A DNA stretch of 64,000 nucleotides. Source: Pseudoalteromonas gelatinilytica (GTDB lineage Bacteria > Pseudomonadota > Gammaproteobacteria > Enterobacterales > Alteromonadaceae). Where the stretch lies: positions 342,064-406,063 of the forward strand of contig NZ_LRRU01000019.1 in assembly GCF_001641615.1 (NCBI RefSeq), read 5' to 3'. This document shows positions 19,098-26,857 of the stretch, piece after piece. The position numbers and the translations under genes were made by a program. Numbering within the stretch: position 1 is the stretch's first letter; every line of letters begins with the position of its first letter. Under the pieces are notes generated by a model that saw nothing but the letters and a program-made list of their open reading frames with translations, made no database searches and was not told the DNA's origin.

Positions 19098-20141
19098 TTG
19101 GATAATTACGATAAAATTCTAGTTAGCTCCAATTTAATCCGGCGCCATGCATCAATGAAGGTTGATTACAGTGCCCCGGTGCAAGTATTTATGTGGCAAG
19201 TTTTGCAGGATTCACTTGAAACTTTGGATGTCAGTCGTATTTCTGTTTGGTTGCTTAATTCGGACCCAGAAAAAAGCATTTTAGAGTGTGTTGCAAATAC
19301 TGATTGGGGAGTTAATGATATCCCTAAAGACCCACCATATCTAACTAAGAGTGATTACCCGCGCTATTTTGAAGCAATAGAATTCGGCGCTCCAATTATA
19401 GCTGATAATGCGCATACTGATCATAGAACAATCGACTTCACTTATACTTATTTAAAAACAGAAAATATCAAGTCGATGCTTGATACAATTATCTTTAGTG
19501 AAGGGAGTCCTATCGGGGTTGTTTGTTTTGAACAAAAAGCCAATTTCAGAGAGTGGAATAAGGATGAAGTTTATTTTGCTGAGTTGATTGCTGATTGTTG
19601 TACATATCGATTTATGGCCCAAAAACAAGCTAAGCTAGAAGATAAGCTTGTTAACTTAGTGTTTTATGATGACTTAACTGGTGTTTATAATCGTCGGTAT
19701 TTTTTTGATGCCATTGAAAGAACTATAAGCCTCCATGTACGAAAAAGCTTGCCTTTGGCTATTGGTTTTATTGATTTCGATAATTTTAAATCAATAAATG
19801 ACACGTACGGTCACCAAGCAGGTGATGAGGTATTAAAGGGGTTTTCAAAGATAGCTCAGACTTTTCTTAGGCGTGAAGATTTAATTTTTCGCTTTGGAGG
19901 TGAAGAGTTCGTTATTGTGTTTCAGGGGGTCAATGTCATAGAGGCTAAGAATGCTCTAGTAAGGCTGCAAAGTGGAGTTAAAACTATGTTGATTGGCCAT
20001 GGTAACAAAGCGTTGAATTTTACATTTAGTGCCGGTGTGGTTGAGTTACATAAAAAATTGTCCATTAAAGATGTGATAAAGCAAGCTGATAAACTACTAT
20101 ATAAAGCGAAAAAAGAAGGGAAAAACCGTGTTGAATACTAG
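19098..20141 (+). CDS. GAF-GGDEF diguanylate cyclase
   Basis: A soluble protein of about 347 residues. A GAF-type sensor domain occupies about residues 20-175, followed by a short coiled linker and a GGDEF domain. The active-site motif GGEEF is at 267-271. The product-inhibition I-site RRED lies five residues upstream, so it should make c-di-GMP from two GTP and be feedback-inhibited. The start is uncertain: TTG 19098 has AAGGG at a good distance, TTG 19092 is too close to it, and ATG 19155 would cut into the sensor. It stands alone, with the EAL gene convergent downstream. Confidence 0.85.
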   Translation: MDNYDKILVSSNLIRRHASMKVDYSAPVQVFMWQVLQDSLETLDVSRISVWLLNSDPEKSILECVANTDWGVNDIPKDPPYLTKSDYPRYFEAIEFGAPIIADNAHTDHRTIDFTYTYLKTENIKSMLDTIIFSEGSPIGVVCFEQKANFREWNKDEVYFAELIADCCTYRFMAQKQAKLEDKLVNLVFYDDLTGVYNRRYFFDAIERTISLHVRKSLPLAIGFIDFDNFKSINDTYGHQAGDEVLKGFSKIAQTFLRREDLIFRFGGEEFVIVFQGVNVIEAKNALVRLQSGVKTMLIGHGNKALNFTFSAGVVELHKKLSIKDVIKQADKLLYKAKKEGKNRVEY

Positions 20142-20212
20142 GTAAAATACGTTACCTACTCATTAAAATCACGTTCCAAACTAATGTTCAAATGGGTAGT
20201 GTAGCAAGTTAT

Positions 20213-21931
20213 TTAAGATTTAAACGGTAACAAAAAACTTTCCAGATCTTGTGAAGATAATGGCTTAGAATAGCTATAACCTTGAAGCATGTCGACATTT
20301 TTAGACTTGCAGTATTCAACATGCTGCGTTGTTTCTACTCCCTCAGCAATAACTAAAAGATCTAGTTTATGCGCAACACCCACAATAGCTTCAAATACGG
20401 CACTATCATTATTTCTGTATGGTGCATAGTCTACGAATGACTTATCGATCTTTAACGTGTTAACTGGGAGTTTATTTAAGTAACTTAAAGATGAATAGCC
20501 AGTCCCAAAATCATCAATAGCAATGTCTACGCCTTGTACTTGAAGTAATGATAAGTTTTTTAGAAGTTCATCATCAGCTTCAATTAAGGCATGCTCTGTT
20601 AGCTCTAGTCCAATATCTGATGGGATAAGTTCATATATTTCAAGTAATTCAGAAAGTTGTGAAAAGAACTCCTTTTGGAGCAATTGCTTTCCTGAAATAT
20701 TAATCAGCATGCGAACATCATTTATACCATTAGAGCGCCATTTTTTTAGTTCTTTGAGGGCCATATGAAATATTAAGTTACCAATTGGGATCATGAGACC
20801 GACTTTTTCCGCAATGGGTATAAAAGTATCAGGAGTGGTATTGTTTTTATTAGCATTAGAATCCCAACGCAATAGAGCCTCACAAGCAACTATTTTTTCA
20901 GACTGAGCGCAGTAGATGGGTTGATATACAAGGTGAAACTCTTCATGTATTAGTGAGTCTCTGAGGCGCTGTGATATCTCAATCTGAAAATGCGAGCTAT
21001 CGCTCATCGCTTTGTTATAAATTCTAAACTGACTACGTCCACTTTCCTTGGCATCGTACATAGCAGTTTCAGCGCACTGCAATAAAGTTCTTACTGACTT
21101 TCCATCATTTGGAAAACGACAGATCCCGACACTAACCGAAGTAAAAATTAGTTGGTCATGCAGTTTTAAAGGTGAATTAAATGAATCAATCAAAAGCTGA
21201 GTTAATCTTTCATGATTTGATGAAGGTTCCGAACTCAAAATAACTATGAATTTATCAGCGCTAAAGCGAGCTATGTAGTCAGTTTTTTCTAATGGGGTAG
21301 AGAGGCGCTCAGAAACTTTAAGGAGTAACTCATCACCCGCTTCATAGCCGAAAACATCATTCACATCTTTGAATCGATCTATATCGATAAATAGTAGAGA
21401 AAAGTCCTTTATACTGCTTTTTATAAGCTCATTAATAACTAACTCGATGGAATGACGATTCAAACAGTTAGTTATTGGATCATAAAACACCATTTTTTCC
21501 AAAGCTTTACGAACAGATACTTGCTCAGAAATATCAATATCTAAACAAAACATTTCAAATTCATCACCTCTAGTTTTTAATAAAACATGAGATGAAAAAA
21601 CAGGCACCGGCTGACCCTTAATATCTTGTAAAGTTAATTCGGATGATGGAATGGGAATGTTGTGTTCAAGCCAATTTTTATGTGCTGCAATGACATCCTT
21701 TTTCATTGAAGGAGGGATGATCAAATCTTCTAGTTTTTTTCCTAAAGCTTCTGTTTGAGTGTACCCATATAGAAAGGTACTTGCTTTATTCCAATAAATT
21801 ACTTCACGATGTCGATTGTAGCCTTGAACAGCTATTTTTGAGAGTGATTCAATGAGCTCTAAGAAGCGAACGTCAGGCAAGTTTGTTGTAGGACTGAAGG
21901 TTGAGTTAGTTTCAAAGTTGTTTTTTTTCAT
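20213..21931 (-). CDS. PAS-GGDEF(degenerate)-EAL c-di-GMP phosphodiesterase
   Basis: A 572-residue cytoplasmic protein: PAS domain (about 20-140, WNKASTFLYGY region), GGDEF domain (about 150-310), EAL domain (about 325-570). The cyclase motif reads SADKF instead of GGDEF, so that domain is probably not catalytic and may only bind GTP. The EAL domain looks active: CEALLRW, then DDFGTGYSSLSYL, KIDKSFV and AEGVET are intact. The likely reaction is c-di-GMP to pGpG. It lies convergent to the diguanylate cyclase at 19098 and upstream of a second one, so opposing enzymes sit side by side. Confidence 0.87.
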   Translation of the reverse strand: MKKNNFETNSTFSPTTNLPDVRFLELIESLSKIAVQGYNRHREVIYWNKASTFLYGYTQTEALGKKLEDLIIPPSMKKDVIAAHKNWLEHNIPIPSSELTLQDIKGQPVPVFSSHVLLKTRGDEFEMFCLDIDISEQVSVRKALEKMVFYDPITNCLNRHSIELVINELIKSSIKDFSLLFIDIDRFKDVNDVFGYEAGDELLLKVSERLSTPLEKTDYIARFSADKFIVILSSEPSSNHERLTQLLIDSFNSPLKLHDQLIFTSVSVGICRFPNDGKSVRTLLQCAETAMYDAKESGRSQFRIYNKAMSDSSHFQIEISQRLRDSLIHEEFHLVYQPIYCAQSEKIVACEALLRWDSNANKNNTTPDTFIPIAEKVGLMIPIGNLIFHMALKELKKWRSNGINDVRMLINISGKQLLQKEFFSQLSELLEIYELIPSDIGLELTEHALIEADDELLKNLSLLQVQGVDIAIDDFGTGYSSLSYLNKLPVNTLKIDKSFVDYAPYRNNDSAVFEAIVGVAHKLDLLVIAEGVETTQHVEYCKSKNVDMLQGYSYSKPLSSQDLESFLLPFKS

Positions 21932-22118
21932 TACTGCTCTTAATGCACCTTACCGTCATACTAAAATAAGCCTAGAAAAGAGTTCTTTTTCAGTCAAGTT
22001 TCCATTTGGTAGTGAGTTTCTTTAGATATAGCTTAGGGAAAAATAAACCTTGTTCTTATAGTATTGCTATAGAGCTTAAGCGGAAGGTTGGTAGTAAGAG
22101 CTTGTTTACTGCAAGCGG

Positions 22119-23081
22119 TTAATCTTTTTTGCAAGAGTACATGATGTTATCGGCTTTGTGTAATAGCTGAGTTAAGTCGCAGTTTATATTTGGAACTACT
22201 TCTACAGCACCCACAGAAAAACAAATTTCTTTGTAACCATAGTTCTTAAAATCATTCTCTTGTTTTTCTTTAATTCGTTCGATGAATTCTTTTTGTGCAA
22301 CTTTATCTTCATTGTTTAAGAGAATAACAAATTCATCACCACCCCAGCGACAAAGCAAATCTGTTTTTCTGATGCATGATCTTAGGGCATTGGCAAAACG
22401 TTTAAGAACTTCGTCACCAGCTTTATGGCCTAGAGTATCGTTTATTTTCTTAAAGTTATTTAAATCTATAAAAAGTAATTGGGCTGCTCTGTTAAGACGG
22501 TTACCTAATTTTTGAAATTGGATAAAGGCTTCTTCAAAGCCTCGTCTATTATGTATTTCAGTTAAGGGATCTAATCGACTTTCTATTTTTAATTCACTCT
22601 CTTTATAAAGGTGTGCCAAATCACTGCTGATCACATCTCTTAATACTTCAAGCATTTCAAGAAAAGGTTGCTTGTAATTAGTCGGCGATGTATCCATAAC
22701 ACATAAAGTACCGAAGCACTTACCATCAGGCCAATGGATAGGATAACCCAAGTACGATACGTAATTATCTTCTGTTACTTCTGGGTTATTATCCCATTCA
22801 TTAGTTTTTGAGGCATCCTTGACGTAGAGCGGCGAGTTACTTCTAACTACTTTATGGCAATAAACATTAGTTTCAATACTTGCAGAGCCGCCTGGGGAAT
22901 AATGGGTCGTAGGTAATTCTGAAGCAACTAGAACTTCAATGCCTTTGTTGGAAGCTTGATTTATAAATGCCACTGGCGAGTTGAACAACGCTGCAATTGA
23001 ATTAACGAGCCTTTGCCAACGTTCCCACTCAATATCTTTAAGTGCCAAATCGTGAAGTGATGTGTAAGGATATCCAGCCAT
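22119..23081 (-). CDS. GAF-GGDEF diguanylate cyclase
   Basis: A 320-residue soluble protein. I chose ATG 23081 (MAGYPYTS) because GGAG lies 5 nt upstream; an upstream in-frame ATG adds 22 residues without a ribosome site. The N-terminal GAF domain (about 12-155) contains AFINQASNKGIE and SPLYVKDASKT, of the type found in GAF sensors of light or redox signals. The GGDEF domain (about 165-318) has intact GGDEF preceded by the I-site RKTD, so it should be an active, feedback-inhibited cyclase. It is unrelated in sequence detail to the neighbour at 19098. The ligand of the GAF domain is unknown. Confidence 0.87.
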   Translation of the reverse strand: MAGYPYTSLHDLALKDIEWERWQRLVNSIAALFNSPVAFINQASNKGIEVLVASELPTTHYSPGGSASIETNVYCHKVVRSNSPLYVKDASKTNEWDNNPEVTEDNYVSYLGYPIHWPDGKCFGTLCVMDTSPTNYKQPFLEMLEVLRDVISSDLAHLYKESELKIESRLDPLTEIHNRRGFEEAFIQFQKLGNRLNRAAQLLFIDLNNFKKINDTLGHKAGDEVLKRFANALRSCIRKTDLLCRWGGDEFVILLNNEDKVAQKEFIERIKEKQENDFKNYGYKEICFSVGAVEVVPNINCDLTQLLHKADNIMYSCKKD

Positions 23082-23384
23082 TCGAACTCCAGAGCTACTA
23101 ATCACAATGAAGTATAGTACATAAGTTCTAAAAATATGGTAACACAATGTGTAATTAATAGGTGCACTTGTTGCTCTTCATGACTTATTGATTACGATAT
23201 TATACCTATGTAATTTCTGAACTTACGTTGGCTCAGTAAGAAAGGTTCACTCTTTTCATCACAAAATTTGTGCTATATTATGTCAAGAGGTTGTACCTTA
23301 ATTAGGGCTGGTGTTCCAATTTAAACTACCAAAATACTTTAATTTGGACTTTAGTAATAACTACAGTTTAGCAATTACTGCATA
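23082..23384. other. Intergenic region without a recognised feature
   Basis: About 300 bp between the GGDEF gene and the small reading frame. It is AT-rich. I see no gene, no clear terminator and no SOS box. The promoter of the GGDEF gene should lie at its left side. Confidence 0.4.
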
Positions 23385-23522
23385 ATGGGTCTGAACATGG
23401 AAGAAGAAACAGTACCTCGTAAATTCAAGATCGGCATGTCTATTTTCAATACTGCTATTATTCTAGCCGGCCTTGGTTGTCTCTTGTACTCGGGAGCTAT
23501 AATAATTGAAAATTACTTTTAA
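23385..23522 (+). CDS. Possible small single-span membrane protein
   Basis: A reading frame of 45 codons from ATG 23385, or 41 from ATG 23397 (MEEETVPRKFKIGMSIF). It has a charged N-terminus followed by one strongly hydrophobic segment (NTAIILAGLGCLLYSGAIII) and ends NYF. Composition and topology look like a real small membrane protein rather than noise. No homologue is known to me, and the ribosome site is weak (AACATGG, no strong AGGAGG). It ends 1 nt before the 3' end of the broken umuC on the other strand. Confidence 0.35.
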   Translation: MGLNMEEETVPRKFKIGMSIFNTAIILAGLGCLLYSGAIIIENYF

Positions 23523-23523
23523 T

Positions 23524-24181
23524 TTACTTTGCTTTCGGAGTAAGGATATCTGAAAGTTTAGTCGTGTAATTTAACGGTGCTAAATCGTCTTTAGGTCTCC
23601 AAGGGTGAGAGAATCCTTCACTTGCAAGTTTCAATGTACTTCGTCCAAATTTTCTATTTATCATCAATGACTAACGTTTTTGAGCTAATATTCAGTGGTA
23701 AATTCTCCGATAAAAGCTCAAGTTGTTGCATATCATCGTGTAATGAAAGTTCTTCAAAAATAACACCGGCTTTTTTGTATTTGAACCCCTTCTTAAAAAT
23801 AGCTTTTAATGCAAAGCTTGCATAAGACACCAGTGTAGATGTATCCGCTGTGGAGTAGGGTAGTTTTATTGATTGTGACTTATGATACTGCGGCTCTGCC
23901 TGTCTAAATGAATCTGTGTGGATGAATACTGTTATTGCTGATGTATAAGATTTAAATCGACGAAGCTTAAACGCTGCTTTTGTTGCATGTGCTGTAACAG
24001 CTTCAGAAAGCTCCGTAAGCTCAATCACCGGTATTCCCATACTTTGAGATACGCAAATTCTATCGCGAGAGTCGTTAATATCTTTCAATTCTACCGCAGG
24101 TTTTCCTCGTAACTCTTCCACAGTACGGGCAAGAACAACTGTGAACGTCTTTTTGATCCAACTAATGTCTGGACTTCCCAA
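23524..24181 (-). pseudogene. umuC: umuC fragment (DNA polymerase V subunit), truncated and frameshifted
   Basis: The 5' part encodes the UmuC little-finger region: TVVLARTVEELRGKP, then VSQSMGIPVIELTEL, AVTAHATKAAFKLRR, FRQAEPQYHKSQ and FKYKKAGVIFEEL. This frame stops at 23654 after LVIDDK. In the next frame the family sequence resumes at once (NRKFGRSTLKLASEG, then HPWRPKDDLAPLNYTT) and ends at TAA 23524-23526. So a small indel near 23655-23665 breaks the gene. The catalytic palm and fingers (more than 200 residues) are absent upstream, and the 5' boundary near 24181 is abrupt. This is a remnant of a translesion polymerase gene, often found on plasmids and islands. Confidence 0.85.
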
Positions 24182-24403
24182 TCTTAACTAGACTAGTAGC
24201 TTCAGCAAATAGTTTAAATTCTATTACTCCTCCAAGACCGCATGACAAAGGACCGCATATGAGGCGCTATAGACTACCTGATGTAGCAGGAGCAGAGAAC
24301 TTTGGACGTGAGCTCGGGCCAATAATCTTTTCTGATGTATGAATCACTTAGATAGCTTTCTTATGCTAGTCTAGAAAATTAAATTACCAAGGAGCTGATT
24401 ATA

Positions 24404-24874
24404 ATGCAGTTAAAGCACATAAAATCATTGCAACTTTCAAAAGCTATAGTGTCTAAAATGACCATGGAAGTAAGGAATGAATATGAAGTATTTCTTGAGA
24501 ATCAATTAATGTTTTTTAGGGATTTTTTTCCTACAGGCTATGAAAGCCTTGATGATACCCATAACATTTTGCTAGCTATCGTAGAGGGCGAAATTGTGGC
24601 GTTTAGGTATTTTTACTTTCATAACAGAGTATGCGAATTATTCAATACATATGTCGACTCTGCTTATCGCCGACAGTCTATAGCGACACAGCTAATTGAG
24701 GACTCGATTCATATATCACATCAGAATAGGCTTAATAAATTTGTGATTCGTATGGCATCTGAAAACGTTGAGAGAACAGGGCTTTACCAAAAATATAAAG
24801 TGCTCGGAAATCATAAGTTTAATACAAGTCAATTTACGATCTATTATGCCGGAAAAGAGACTGTGATAGGCTGA
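24404..24874 (+). CDS. GNAT-family N-acetyltransferase
   Basis: A 156-residue protein with the GNAT fold pattern: an LLAIVEGEIVAFRYF strand pair, the acetyl-CoA loop VDSAYRRQSIATQLIED (variant of the R/Q-x-x-G-x-G/A motif, with Ser in place of the first Gly), and the terminal segment MASENVERTGLYQKYKVLG. Start ATG 24404 has AAGGAG just upstream. GNAT enzymes transfer acetyl groups from acetyl-CoA to small molecules or proteins; the substrate cannot be read from the sequence. It stands alone in the accessory region, with no toxin-antitoxin partner next to it. Confidence 0.75.
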   Translation: MQLKHIKSLQLSKAIVSKMTMEVRNEYEVFLENQLMFFRDFFPTGYESLDDTHNILLAIVEGEIVAFRYFYFHNRVCELFNTYVDSAYRRQSIATQLIEDSIHISHQNRLNKFVIRMASENVERTGLYQKYKVLGNHKFNTSQFTIYYAGKETVIG

Positions 24875-24951
24875 AATAAAGCTTCTGTTTTACTTTGTGT
24901 TAAATTAATTTATTACGAGTCCTAAGCTAATGGCCTGTAACAGGAGGTTAA

Positions 24952-25131
24952 AACGTCGACGTTCCACTGTCAGACAAGCATTGTGAACAGTTGGGGGTTA
25001 AATAAGGTGATACTTTAATTCGCGAAGCCGTAGAAGGTAAATTAGCCCTTACATTAAGTAAGTATCATAAGCAATTTCTTAGTTACGCTGAAATCGATAT
25101 AGCAACTAATCTAACATGTGTTTTTATGTGA
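24952..25131 (+). pseudogene. Remnant of a small AbrB/MazE-like antitoxin gene (tentative)
   Basis: After a strong AGGAGG (24942-24947) a frame without an ATG reads DVPLSDKHCEQLGVK, then TAA, then GDTLIREAVEGKLALTLSK. This resembles the swapped-hairpin AbrB/MazE pattern (LG-x-x-x-GD ... DGKL-x-L). One in-frame stop sits where a single residue would be expected. The resemblance is short and the call is weak. Confidence 0.25.
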
Positions 25132-25192
25132 CTCGATACATTCCATTTCGTTAATGCTAATTCAAAAAAATTTCTCTGCTAAACTTAAATCA

Positions 25193-25666
25193 ATGTTTGA
25201 ATTTCTAAGCGGGTGTCAAATGAGAGGAAGTCAGTTAAAGTTATCAAGTAATCCAGACCTTATTGACCTAATTTCATGTGGAGAACTTACATCTCATTCC
25301 GACCCGTTGTCAGAAATAAGGCTTGTAAAAAATGGAATGAAAGCATCCGGGGTGTATGCGTTTGCTAATGCAATGGGTTGGAATATGACAACAATAGCAC
25401 AAGCAATAGGTACAACATCAATGATGTTATCTCGAAGTAAAGCTAAATTATTAAGCTCACATACTAGCGAAAATGCGCTTGAAGTTGCAAAGCTAAGTAT
25501 GATCGGGATTGATTACTTCGGAAGCATAGATATCTGGAATGCGTGGCTAAACAATGCTCACATTAAACTTGATGGTCGAGAACCTCGAACAATGTTGAAC
25601 TCAATTCGTGGGCGTGAGCTAATAAAAAGTGTTATTAAGCAGCTCCAGTTTGGGTTCACGGCATGA
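25193..25666 (+). CDS. Xre/MbcA/ParS-type antitoxin, toxin partner missing
   Basis: About 157 residues from ATG 25193; ATG 25220 (MRGSQLK) is also possible. The N-terminal half has an Xre-like helix-turn-helix (MGWNMTTIAQAIGTTSMMLSR). The C-terminal half is the DUF2384 domain of MbcA/ParS/Xre antitoxins (YFGSIDIWNAWLN, then HIKLDGREPRTMLNS, GRELIKSVIKQLQFG). These normally neutralise RES- or ParT-type toxins encoded directly downstream. Here no toxin follows: the Tn7-like terminal repeat begins 66 bp after the stop codon. It may be an orphan regulator, or the toxin gene was lost. Confidence 0.8.
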   Translation: MFEFLSGCQMRGSQLKLSSNPDLIDLISCGELTSHSDPLSEIRLVKNGMKASGVYAFANAMGWNMTTIAQAIGTTSMMLSRSKAKLLSSHTSENALEVAKLSMIGIDYFGSIDIWNAWLNNAHIKLDGREPRTMLNSIRGRELIKSVIKQLQFGFTA

Positions 25667-25731
25667 TGACTGTTTAGCTTAGCTTAGCTTTATCAAATAT
25701 TTTCACTTCATTTGAGTTTAGTCATAGTTGA

Positions 25732-25905
25732 TGGCGGGAACATCTAACCTTCGGTTGAATAGGGTGTAAAGTACGTCCTATCGCGACACTATCTTTCATT
25801 TTCTTTTCTGATTATTTAATGCAATCGCGCTTTATTCGATGTATTGAGTTTCTGCTCACATCTTTACTCATCATATTGAGCACTAACTTTCACAGCTTAA
25901 CTTGC
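25732..25905 (+). repeat. tnsA-proximal end of the Tn7-like element with TnsB-site-like repeats
   Basis: The terminal repeat starts at 25732. Inward are TTTCTGATTA (25805-25814), GTTTCTGCTCA (near 25849) and CTTTCACAGCTTAA (near 25888). These are reverse-complement relatives of the right-end repeats. Spacing is irregular, as in Tn7 ends. The rest of 25667-26170 is AT-rich and must hold the tns promoter. Confidence 0.65.
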
Positions 25906-26170
25906 CATCTTCTACTTAGATTTTCATTTCATAAAAATAACACCGCTTATAGCGATGAGCTATTTGAAATTTCGGGTGTGGGATTTTTATATTTATAACA
26001 TAAAAAGATATCTTATTTTACAATGGGTTATATTTTAAATTTATCTTTTTATGGTGTTAATTATTTTTTTCTCTTAAAGGTTGTAAAAATAAATGTTTAT
26101 TTGCTTGATTTTGTGATTTTAGCCGCTACTTTAAAAAAAGAGATTGAATTTTAGAGTGAGAGTTAGCGTT

Positions 26171-26857
26171 ATGAATGAACATTCAAATCACAGCAATATT
26201 GATAGTGTATATAACAAAGAAAGTATGCGACGTCGTCTTGAACGTTTTAGTCGTTTCAACATAAGTGGCTTGTGTCCTACGCTAAAAGATACACAGCCAC
26301 ACTTTTTCGAATCGTTCAACGAGTCACATTTTGCATTGATGTTTGAATTTGAGCAAACGATAAAATCTGTTCGAACCCAGCCGTTTTCAATCAGTTATAC
26401 AGATGACAAAAAGAAGCGAATGTATACACCTGATTTTTCGTTAATTTATTGTGGTGGTAGTGTTCGTGTGGTCGAAGTGAAGCACTCAAAAGCGATTGAT
26501 GCAAAGACAAAACGCACTCATTTTTTGATTGAAAAAGCGTTCGAAAAGCTAGGCTTTGAGTTTGTAGTTTTGACGGAAAATGACTTGCCACCGAGACGAG
26601 CGCTCTCAAACATGAAGATGATATTACGCAATGCTCTATCAATGAAAGTTGTGAATGATGAGCATGTAAACACACTGCTTGATGTCTTACCTCCTGAGTT
26701 AACCTTACAGAAAGCACACGCAATTTGTGATGCTCTGAACTTAAATAGAAATCTGATTTGTCATTTTATTTTGAAAGATTATTTGAAAATGGATGTTTCA
26801 TGCGATATCTGTGATGAAACTGTCTTAATTAACAATCTTCATGGGTTTGTGCAATGA
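26171..26857 (+). CDS. tnsA: TnsA-like transposon endonuclease
   Basis: A 228-residue protein from ATG 26171; an upstream in-frame TTG at 26144 is less likely. It shows the TnsA nuclease core: YTPDFSL with D88, then VVEVKHS with E102 and K104, which matches the D...(Q/E)xK arrangement of TnsA, a restriction-enzyme-like fold that cuts the 5' ends of the transposon. A C-terminal region (about 150-228) would contact TnsB and TnsC. It overlaps tnsB by 4 nt (ATGA), so the genes are translationally coupled. Presence of TnsA predicts cut-and-paste rather than copy-in transposition. Confidence 0.9.
   Translation: MNEHSNHSNIDSVYNKESMRRRLERFSRFNISGLCPTLKDTQPHFFESFNESHFALMFEFEQTIKSVRTQPFSISYTDDKKKRMYTPDFSLIYCGGSVRVVEVKHSKAIDAKTKRTHFLIEKAFEKLGFEFVVLTENDLPPRRALSNMKMILRNALSMKVVNDEHVNTLLDVLPPELTLQKAHAICDALNLNRNLICHFILKDYLKMDVSCDICDETVLINNLHGFVQ

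Noticed and set aside
20213..21931. Dual-function cyclase and phosphodiesterase
   Set aside because: The GGDEF site reads SADKF, so cyclase activity is unlikely; only the EAL part is called active.
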